Assembly: GCA_002633005.1 (NCBI GenBank)
Contig: NMRA01000384.1
Span: forward strand, 234,064-298,063
Origin: Phoronis australis
Lineage: Eukaryota; Phoronida; Phoronidae
Reading direction: 5' to 3'
DNA length: 64,000 bases
Both the position numbers and the translations under genes were made by a program. The stretch's first letter is position 1. Each line of letters starts with the position of its first letter. Positions 29,836 to 41,800 of this stretch are shown here, in pieces. Under the pieces are notes generated by a model, which was not told the DNA's origin, made no database searches, and worked only from the letters and a program-made list of their open reading frames with translations.

Positions 29836-32800
29836 CTGTAAATAACACAGAAAAACGTTTTATGACCCAGTGCATGCAGGTAATCAGCATACCGAAATCC
29901 CATATTTAAACACAAGATCACCCTGGCGTTTTTAAAAACAGACTGACAAGACCTCAGTTTTCATCGTCGTAATAAAATAGTCGGGGACGCCTCAGGAATT
30001 GTCGCGGAAAAGATCAGGATAATAAACACCAGATGGTAGCCTAAGTTCAGTTTTTGAATATCACTGCATAATGCACTTTCATCTTCTGGTAAGTTCCATA
30101 CACTATATTGTTACGAAATTCATTAAATGCTTTCAGTGAACTTCCGTATAATGTGTTACCAACGGTTTACCTTCAGTCGTCGCGTATGCCGTGAGCATGT
30201 CTGAGTCAGGTGGTCGGGTCATAGGCCTACATGCATTTAATGAAGCCCTGCGTCTGGCTTTTGCCGCGTCTATGTCGTTACTGCATGCTGTAGCGTCTGC
30301 TTCATCCACACGGCATGACTGATACACAAAGACTTTTGGACATTCTGAAACAAATGAATCTTCTAACCGTAAGCATATCATGCGGTAACCAACATTAAAA
30401 TGAACTATGAGTAATCAACGTCCATTATGAGAATAAGATGACGTAAAAATACATTAGGCGAGTTACCAACTTTAAGATACTGGTGAAGAACCGTGTTGCA
30501 TGAATTATGCTATTCATTAAAATTATAATAACAAAAACCTTTTAGAAAAGGCTTAGGTAATTATGTTAATGTTTTATAGGCATTTTTCTTTATTTTAATT
30601 GAATGTGTAAATTTCGTCTACTCCGTAAAATCATTTTTGTAGAACTCAAATGAGACTATGATAAACGGAAGACGAACGAGTGACGTATGTGACATATATC
30701 TTATAGCGTGCAAAAAACCACCAGACGAGTGCGAGTACCGATACTTTTGAATAAAATAAAATAATATGTCTCTAAATTTTGAATAAACGCATTTCAAAAA
30801 TAAGTTCACAGCATGTGGTGTACTAACTCATGAAGCCATTTCGTATTTAATGATTCCGCGTTGAGATTGAGTACGGAAGCTTGTATTGCTTGTGAAACAG
30901 AGTCGTTGTATTCACTTTCACCGATGAAACGTTGAACATGTCTAGTTGATTTACACAAACGTACCTCTCATTTTTGACAATTTGTCGCCACGGAAGTATG
31001 AGCATATTTCTTTGAATGTTATCAAGGGCCCGTCTATGGTATATATGCCATCCTACAAATGATTTCGATGATAGATGCAGAAATATGCAGAAAATTACGA
31101 GTCATTACTGAACTTCATTGAAATAAAAGGGCGACGTGTTGCCAGCGTCTGCTGGCTTTTTTAAGCATGTGCGACCTCTGGTGGATTCGGTTGGAGTTTT
31201 AGGAAATCTGTGGGAAACTTCACTCAGAATCTTGTCGCAGTGGTAAGATAATGCGGTTGAATCTCAAATCTTCTCTTCGTTTCAAACCTGGGCAGGATTC
31301 TGACTTAAGTTTCCCGCCAATTTTCTCAACTCCAACCCGTCCACCAGAGGTCGCACATGCTTGAAAAGCCAGCAGGGCGCTGCCAAAACGTTGCCTTTTC
31401 ATCTCAAGTAAGTTCATTAACAACTCATAACTTTCTGCGTGTTATATTCGTACTGAATAATTCATAGCATATATTGACTTAGATACAGAAATAGTTACGA
31501 ATCACAATTTTCAAGTACGTCTCACTTTGAGAACCCACTATTCGTGTGTTCAAGTAATCATAAATAACTCACATACTTAGCGCTTTCATCCTCTTACGGA
31601 TGCATTTGATCGAGCGACGTTGTGTACGTCAAAGCTTCCAGTGCAGCCCATTCGAAACCAACGAGAGTTGCACAAATTCTCGAATGAATGAGAGCACACA
31701 ATGAAAAACAATTTCACAACAGAAATATTTAGTTGTGCTTTCCCATTAAAATGATATCAGCAAAGTAAACAAACCGCTTTGTGAAGATGACGATCATTAA
31801 AAACTACACAGCCATTAAAATATATTTTATGAGTTTCCATGTGATAGGACAATCTATGTCATTCTATGTGATTTTGACCAGTGCTTTAAAGTGTACACAA
31901 CATGACTCTTAGTACCTCAAAATAAAATTTATTATTATATCTTACTTGATTTCAGTGCCTTTAGTGCACAGCTCATAACGAAACACGCAAAAATTGAAAA
32001 AATAATAATTATGTACAACGTCATGGGTTGAACCCAAGTCATTCGCTATACTGTTCGGATCAGAGACAAAGTGTATAGAGTGAAGAGAAAGCAAAGTACA
32101 TTTAGCGTCGAGAAGGTTCGTAAAGGGATCAAAAGATATGTTTCCGGAGGCTGCAGCAACAGCAGCCAGGCGGAGAACGTCTCGGTGTTCCGAAGGACAC
32201 CAAAGTTGCGCAGAAGTGGCATCGCTTCGTGCGCCGAACGAGAATGTGGGACGTCATCGTGGACCAAGCGATTCGGTCCGGGGCCACTCTGTGTTCTGCC
32301 CAATTTGAGGACTCGTGTTTCCACTCCAGTCACAGGAGACGTTACGATGAAGGGCTGGTTCAATAAAGGACAATATTTATGATTCAGAAACATCAGCTCT
32401 TAATTCAGGATCGTCTCTGATGACTGAGTTGACTCGCTGAGCCCGAGGCCGCTTCTCTCGCGAGAGGATCCAGTTAGTAAGGCTCAAAATAGAAAAGTAC
32501 GCAGCCGGAAGCACATTAAACTTGTTCTCGCTTTCGTGCAACCCCATTTCCTCATCCTGGCCACCATTCCCGTACGTTTCTTCATAGTATTTGTTCAATT
32601 CTTGCTCATAATCGTCGTCGCTTTCTAATTCCCTGCTCTCCGTCATTGTTCAATGCTAGTCACTGATCTCTTGTGTTCAACCCATGACGTCACATGGCGG
32701 CAAATGTGAAAATTGGCAAAATTGAAAGAAAAATCAAAATTTCGAGCTAATTACACAAAATAAACATGGGTTTAGCTGCATTTTACGTCATACATTTAGT

Positions 32801-35800
32801 CTGTGGCCACCGGTAATTCAAAATGTGCAAAATCCATGGTGTGTACTGTTTAAGGCTGTGTTGGACCTTATCGACCAGTCAGATTTTTTACTAAATATCT
32901 GCAAAACTGTAGATTTTAACTCAATGAAAGAATGTATTTTCGGACAGTGGAAACACTGTAAAATGTTGTTTTAGACTTTATACTAATCTGGCTCACGTTA
33001 CCATGTGATTTTAGTTAAATTTAGCCAAAGGCAAGGTATATCCATAGCAAAGCAACCGAATGACGAGCATGACCAAGAAATCTTGACAACCATATTACAG
33101 TTTTCAGTTCATTAAATCGTTTTTTAAGACACTATTTTCGCTTTTGAGAGGTTAAAGAATAGCAAATTTAAGATATGCAATCAATGTAATACAATGAGAA
33201 TTTTACCATCGAGTGGCTCACCTTTTTGCCATGCGAGAGTATGAAACAAATCAGCTGACTGAAGTCTTCATGCAGCAGTTTCTGTTGGACGCGCATAAGC
33301 ATTTGTTCAAATTTGTCCTTGTTCAAGTCTTTGCCGTGTAACACGATGTATCTTTCTCCCAAAATCTGCTGAAATGTTTTTGTCAATTCTCTCTCATCAT
33401 TGTTAGAACCTGCAAGGTAAATCTGTATTGAAAGTGCCTTGGACAAAAAAAAAACAATAAAACGGTTGAACGTGCCGATATCCGTTTTATTCAATAACTA
33501 GAGTTCCTGCGAGGAATGGTAAGAACGATGTCCAAGCAGTTACCTGCTGTTGTTTATATTACGGATGCAACAAGGGAGCGCAACACTAGTAAGATCCGTC
33601 CAAAATTAGCGGGTTCAGCCTTATCGCTATTAAAGACGTGTTGAACCATTAAGTAGAGTGTTGAACTGAGAACCGAATGGACCCGAATTCAAATCCCATT
33701 GTACGTCAACAAAAACACAATTTCGAGAAAGTCCTGATCATTAATCATCATGAAAGTGTACCATACCACACGTTCGTTGTTCTAAGAACGTTGTAACACC
33801 TGAAGATGGTCGGAGAAATGACCGACCGAAAAGTCGTGCCAAAGTAAGTACTCAAAAGATTGGTTTAAAAGGACCTAAATTTTAANCCAATTTGCGGCAT
33901 AGATCACGACTAAACTGAAACTCAAGATACATGTAAGAACGTTGAAGCACGAATGAGCTAAGCTGGCGCGCGTTACAGCTATAAACCATGGTGTGCCGAG
34001 CAGTTATACATATGCAAAATTCTATTGAAGAATTAGTCACGTGGAAAATATACGCGGTAGAAGCTGGAGAGCAAACACATAAACCACCAACAGATGGCGA
34101 ATATAGTCAGACTACAAACACAAGAGTGCGTCGGCACTTACATAGTCTGTTTACTTTTAAACGGTGTTTCTTTATGTGGGTCTTACCATCTCTTCTTCTA
34201 CGAGCCCTTTCCTCTTCGTTTTCGGCATAAAAATTTACGTTGTTGATAATAACAACTAGCCCTTTTCCCGCTCTTGGATAGTCACCTTTAAAATAACACA
34301 CGCAAAAGAGTGTTGATAACATTATCAGAGTCGCCCTAGCATGACGCCGCAAAAATCACGTACAGTAATGGCGGCTCAGTGGCTTCAAATGCGAACAAGG
34401 TTTGTTGCTGCTGAGTATAGTGTTAAGAGTTCCTAAATCCTTCAACATGAATTAGAAAATCACTAGCTTATCTAGGATGTCTCAACGAGACAAGGCTACA
34501 TTTTTCACAAGAGAAACATGGCCTAACTTAAATTTTGCATACCACAACGAACTAATCATAGCAGAATTGATACATGCTTGCTAGGAGTAGACCTGGAGTT
34601 TTTCACTGTTCTCTTGGAGTTTTTTACAGTTCTATTTCTTTATAGCAGACAAAGCTTGATTGACGCGACCATGGTTTCAGGCTATTGATGACGTAATTTG
34701 TTTACAATGGAATACTTCAGAACATTTTAGCAAATTCCGATCAGCAGTGATTAAAACACAACCGTCGTCTGGAAGGGGATATAGCCTAGTGGACGAATTG
34801 AATGATTGGATAGATACTGGCAAGTTCTAGAATTTGCTTGAATAGGCGAATAAGTTCCAGAACCTTGTAATGCTCAGGCATGGGTTAGTGAAAGTCACTT
34901 GAAAAAGTTAAAATTACAGTTGAGTTGTTGTTTCACAATCACCAACTACAGCGTTAGTCAATAGAGAACCAGCTATAGAGACAGCAGGTGTTCATGAAAA
35001 ATCAAGGCTTCCGGCAGCACTAGCTGGAACACAGAACAGACATTATGTCGGACTTCTCGTTTCAGTACATTTGTGAACAAATGATTGAGATTAATAAAGT
35101 GATGAGCTCGAACTAATCTTAAGTCTATTATAGCAGTGAAAGCTATAAGCAACTGTCAACGAGAACTTGCGCCACCCATTAACGGGAAAAACACAATGGT
35201 CGATACTTGACGTATGGTATTAGTAACAACCGTCTTCATTCCACGCCTCCTTCCTACTGTGTCAGCCGGTGTTTACGGCTACATATCTGTCCCAGTGTCC
35301 ATACGCCAGCACCGACAGGGCAGCTGCGGCCAAATTTGGCCTACAGTGCCGTGTCGGTGTAGCTACCAGAATTTTTAAAATAGGTCAATGGGTGGATATC
35401 GCAAAAACGTCAAATGAAACCAAATAAGCAGTAGGGCGTATTTTTAGAAATGGGGGAAGTATTTTCGGAGTGTTTCAAATAAATATGTCTTTTTATTGCA
35501 TGTTGTTGTATCCCACCACTGTATTTGTCCATACTTAATTTGCTTTCAAAAATTGTGCGTTAAAAACTGCCCTTCACATTGTGCTAATACGGTTAGTCAT
35601 CAGAAAAATCATCTCATATCTCGTTAAATGATCGTCACTTGAGTAAAATCCCGATAACAATATATAATAGTTAGCCAAAGTAAAAACATTTTTACACTTA
35701 CTCAGGATTAAGGGTAGAGTAAGTGTTAGCTTTCGATGAAATAATGTTAGGATTAGGGTCACGGCCTTCAATCCTGGTGTGAAGTATTAGCTCTCGATCT

Positions 35801-38800
35801 CGGAGTTAGGATTGCGATTAGCTCGTTATCTTACTGTTGAGCCACCACCCATCAAACTCAGTGTCAAGACCACTGTTCCTCGATTTATGGCCTAAAGTCG
35901 ATGAATCTCAATCTTATTTATCTATTTATTTAAACTTGTTTAAAAGACTGTGTTGATGTGCTAGCAGTGAAAGGCATTCTGTTCGGTTAGGAACGTTGAA
36001 TGCGCGACACAGTGCGAGAACGCGGTCCAAGGATAATACTAGTCTGAAGGAGGATAATAGTTTTATTACATACTCTTCTGCTGATACTACTGAGTCTGTT
36101 ACAATCCATGCGATCATACACTTATATAGTGACATACATGAATCATAACAGGATATAGTGAACAAACATGTTTACTACAATTCCTCATGTTGGGGGTGTA
36201 TTACATAATGGTTAATTCTCTGAACTACTCCTACACATGCACTCACTGGGATATGAGATCATACTCTAACAGACTGGGTGACCACGTCAGTGAATACACT
36301 GATTTTCAAATTGGTCCGGTTGGAAATAGTTACATGAAGTAAAATACAGAGAGCTATGTACATTAGATTAAAAAGATTGATAAATAAAATAAATTAGTTA
36401 TAAAAATTAGTTAATACGGTATGTACAATTAGATGAATGATTAAGAAAAAATAGAGTATAATAATGATGAGCTGAAACCTACAGTCTTGAACCGCGCACT
36501 CGGAAGTCGCCAGTATTTCTGTTTGAAGACGTGGACATTGGGCGCTTTCGTGACGGCAGTCCCCAGCCCGTTATAAGCGCCAGCACCTCTGTATTCAAAA
36601 GTTCTTTTGCTGCAATTGTTTTTAGGTTTATCTGGCACCAGGGGGGCCATAAACACTCGCTCTGGTATTGTAATTGAGAGAATCTCTGACTTATTTGAAT
36701 TTAGTTGTGAGATAATTAGGTGCAAGGCTATGTGTGGCTTCCTTGTACACCATAAAGTTTGAATGAAAGGCAGGCTGCACCAACGGAGTCTATATAGTTC
36801 CCTACCAGCCTCCAAGCCTTGTTTTGTATTTATTTAAGTCTACCCTGGAGGTATGATGCACAGTTACCCCACACATCACAGTAATCAGACTCTTGTACTG
36901 AGTCTGAAGAGTAGCCTGATCGACATAGATCTTGACACTGTGCAAACGCCCAATCCGTTGTTAGTATCACCGCACCTCAATATGGTACATTGTACGCCAA
37001 CAACTACTCTTCTAGAGATATACTGCAGCGTACTTCCCGCTAAAATAACAAAGAAAAATGGGCCTACCACCCAGTGACCTACTAGTCCTGGCACGTGAGG
37101 GCCAAAAGTTAGCAAAAGTGCTAAGATTTTAGGGTAATAGCTTCTGATCCATCGAGATCATAGCGTTATGACCACTGGCCGTCAACTTAATGTGAAGATT
37201 ATGGATAGTATTATGTCTCCGTTGATTTAGGATTAGGATAATAGGGTAGAGTGATTGTTAGTTTTTGATCTAATAAAGTTAGGGTTAGGGCCAAGGCCCA
37301 TCATTCCTAGTCAGGGTCAAGACTACCGCTCCTCCATTTTAGGCCTAGAGTCGTTGACTCTTATTCTTAGGGTTAGAAACACCGCCCCTCAATTTTAGGG
37401 TTACGGCTATGACGCCCCTCGATCATAGTCTTAGGACTGTTCCCCTCGATGTTAGGGTTAAAGCTAGGGGAAGCGTCTTCCAATGTGAGATTAATTTATG
37501 ACGTACAACTTCCGGAAAGGATGATACTGACTCCCTCTAAGTGCAACATACTCTCTAACACAACGCCACCTATACTGCAACGTGGCATGATGAACGACAC
37601 GGCGTAGTTCAGTGTGTCGGCTTCAATGCGAATGCTTGGTCGGAAGTTTATCGATCACATCGCCCACACTTTCTAAGCACTGTACTTGTTTGGGCTTAAG
37701 CCACGGGATCGGGCTTCCCGTTAATTTTGTATGTTTCGATCACTGTCCGTTTTAATAATTCTCATACCAAAATACCAAGTTTGCCGTAAGCTTGCAGCAA
37801 ACATGCGGCAAGCTTGCGGCAAACAATTTTGATTGCAGCAAACCAGCCGCAATGTTTACAGGAGTTTGCCGCTACCCGCAACTCAGCCGCACACATTGCT
37901 GCAACCTTGCTGCAAACACTGAAGATTGCAGGAAAGTTGCGGCAAACTTGGTGATTCAAAAAGTGTTTGCGGGAAAGTTGCAGGAAACCTTATTGATGAA
38001 AAAGTGTTCGCTGAAAAGTTGCAGGAAACTTTACTGGTTGAAAAAGTGTTCTCATGAAACATAGTTTTTGTGGCAAAATTGCAGGAAACTTTAAATAAAA
38101 AATTGTGGAAAGACTACAACAAACTTAATATGTGAAAAAGTGCTTGCACGAAATTTGCAGTAAACTTCAATGTTTAAAGTGTTAGCATTAAGATTGTGAC
38201 AATGTTAGTTGTTTTTTATTTTCTTAATTTCAGAGAAACCTCAAATCCCAGACCCTAAGCAGGACAGGTACCTATGTTAGATAACTTACCTAAATGTGAC
38301 TTACTGTTGGGTAAGTGTTACGGGGAGATTTTATGTAGGATGAACATGTCATTTATTTATCATTAAAGTATGATACAAACACATTAGAACTTGGGTTAAC
38401 TATGTACATGAGAATAATATTACATGAGAAGTATTAGTATTAATTAAGTATATAGTGGTTGCTGTGTAATTAATTAAGGGTATTAGTTGTTTACTGAAAT
38501 TTATTGCCTCCTATGAGTGCATAGGAAATGAATCAGCATATTTGTCTCTAACCATGTGTTTATGCTCTGCTAGCAGAATTATGTAACTTTAAATTCACCG
38601 GAATTGGTCAACTGTGGGGTTAGCCAGTTCTGACAACAACAATAGTCTTGTTATTATTCAGCAGAAATTACTTAAAGATTTGTCTGTCCGTGACCATATT
38701 TGGCGAAAGCTTAGGTTCATATGTGGAATCTGATGATGTTATTCTGGGAAGTTGTTTTGGGACTATATGAGTACATTTGGAGGAAGCTGGTGGGTTTTAT

Positions 38801-41800
38801 GTTTTGATCTAACCTGCCCACCTTTATTCTGTTTGAGTATAAGTATACCGTTAGCTTTTCAAGAAGATATATTTCCAACGATAGGCAACCAGATTGGTAT
38901 AGAGGTATTAGATATTTCTTGGAGAGAGGCAACCAGCTTGCTAGAGAGATATCGCAGATATTCCTGAAGAGATGCTACTGGTTTGCTGAGAAATATCACA
39001 AGCTGTAGAAATTCGATGGACTGAATTTCAATCCGATACGTGTAGCAGAAATTCGATGGACTGAATTTCAAAGAGGGTACATTGTATCTAGAATTCGATG
39101 GACTGAATTCATGTTAACATATATGTTGTTCGATGGACTGAACTTCATAGTTATTCCGAAGCATTTCATCAAGTGAAGACTGCTTGGAAGACTGGATCGA
39201 ATGATCAAGAGAAGAGGAAACTCCTCATAACAAGTATAACACTGGATCAAAGGCCGACGCCAGGAATGGGAAACGTGATCACAGACTGATTAAATTAGGC
39301 TTCTTTATTAATCTTTATGATTATTCATTTAGGGAAATTCAAACATTTAGTCAATATACTCATTATTACATCCAAATCAAATTGTGTTATTTCAACCGCC
39401 TACCGGCAAGATATACACCACGTGACAGTAAGTTACATTGTTAAAAACAGCAAATGCTCAAAGACACCTAAATGTGACCCATAACACAAGAGAATATAAC
39501 TGTATCCATGTCTGCGTGTACTTTGTTTTTTATTCAGTCACCATACTTAACAAATTTTCAACTTTCATACTGCTGTTAGTACAGCAAAATATTAAATGCA
39601 ATTGCTTTAAAAAAACAAAGGCAGTGTTACCTGCATGTTACATAATAAATATCAGTACAAACCATACACAAATATATGATCCAATTTTACCAATTGTGCA
39701 AGTACTAGCATTTAGAAGAATTTGTACTTTTCCTACCTTTGGAATTATCCCATAATCAGGGGGCAGCAGCCACTGTAGCTACAGTAAAATTTTGTCTATT
39801 TCAAACAAAAATAATTGCCGAAAATTACTCATTTTGATGTTTTAAGGGCATTTAGCATTGTTGAAAAGACTCAAATTTTTTCAAAATATTGTCTGTCAAC
39901 AGCTATGGTACGGACTTAGATATGGCTCAGGATTCTTGTGGTACCGCACACTATTTATGAAAAAATAACAAAATTAAATTTCACTAGTGGACCCTTACAT
40001 TAATGTTTTATGCCTCTATAGGATTATTGATTGTTTCTTTTAACTATGCTAGCCCAGCTACATGTTGAATTGCTAGGATTGTTATCAAGGAATGCCTCTT
40101 GGAATACATTAATTTTTAATGCCTCTAGGGCTGTTGATTGTTTGTTTAAATTATGCTGGCCCAGCTACATGTTGAACTGCTGGGACTGTTGTCAAGGAAG
40201 GTCTCTTGGAATACATTAATGTTTAATGCCTCTAGGGCTGTCGATTGTTTATTTAAATTATACAAGCTCAGCAACATGTTGAGCATGGTGGTACTGTTAT
40301 CAAGGAAAGCATGTGGTTGTCAAGGTTACATGCCTGGGAAGTGACCTAAGCTTTCATTTGAATCATATTCAAACGGTTTTGGTACAGCATAGACTCTACA
40401 TGGATAACTGAGAACTGTATGGATGTGAGTTTTGATTTTAAAATTGTGTTTATGTTGATGTGATTGTGAAGTAACATTACCTAAATTTCATTCATGAATC
40501 AGTAGTTTTGGTCTTACTAACAAAAGGAAGTTGCTCTTCTAATTGATTCAGCCAAATTGGAGGTTACAATGGTTACGGAAAAGTACAGCACCGATTTCAA
40601 AATGAGTTGGGGTTGAGACCAGAACCAACTATGTTTCCAAAACGTTGTCAAGTTACATGTAGCGAGAATTTCTAATTAATGACTTAAATGAGGCTGTAAA
40701 ACTTAATTTTGTGTCAATTTTCACATCACTCGCTGACTGTTTGATTCACAGTAGGGAACACCAAATTTTTATTTTATTTTAGTTTAATGCATGGTAACTA
40801 TTGAGCACAAAACAAGTTTTGCATAATTGTATATCAACAACCTGTAAATGTTTTAACTGCCATCATGTTCAGTCATACGCCAGTTGTCAGTCTGCAGTCA
40901 TACTGGTTAACTGAACACAAGATGAGTTCAACTGTCTGTTCATACATGAGCAAGAGCCAATTTCGGCTAAATACGTAATTTGAGATTACAATATAAATGC
41001 CTTTTTGTGGAAAGTGAAATAGCATTCATATTTTAGGTTTATGAATATTGAGATACATAATTACTTGATGAAAGCCAGTCACACTGCAGAGGTTTTGAGG
41101 CAACAAGTTTGAGTTGAAAACACCGGAACAGCACAGCATCTCAAGGTTGGTTAGAACAAACAAGGAAGAAACCTGGAGCAATCATCCCATGATCCCTATG
41201 GAACACCACTGATTGCTGTAATGCTGGAGTAGAATGTGCTTAGAACGTCTACTAGTATGACTATAACGGGAGATTTATAATTTATGTTTGACTCCTTAGA
41301 TAAATAACCATGTATCAATAAAGCACAAAAATATTTCCAGGTGATCAGTGCAATCGGCCCACATGCGAGGCCTGCGCACGTCTGGTACAACGTGTATCAG
41401 ACCGCCTGCAATTATTTTTTTTTTTTACATTAGATAAATGAATGTTGCTGCTGGATGATATCCCTATATTCGAAATATTGCAAATTTCAACATACAAGTT
41501 CAACAATAATCCATTCGGTAGACTGGTGCTTCATGAAACCATATTGGGAAGTAAAAATAGTAATCAATGAAGTATTAGACAGTTTTCAAGTATCATGGGA
41601 AAAATAAATATGTTTATAATTGTTAAGAGGGATTTCGTTCAGTTGATAAGTAATGAGGTAATGTAAAATAAAATACTTAAATGTGCTGTTCTAAGTATGC
41701 CTTTCCACGGAGGGAGAGTGATTTAATGGTTTTCCCCACTGGCATTCGACATATTTTGCGCCATTTTCAAAGCTAATGAACACTCCGTTTGCGGCGCGGC

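Noticed and set aside
36441-36815. 124-codon minus frame in the long gene B intron
   Set aside because: No domain recognised; no splice phases that keep the caspase frame; the direct micro-exon to caspase join already works.
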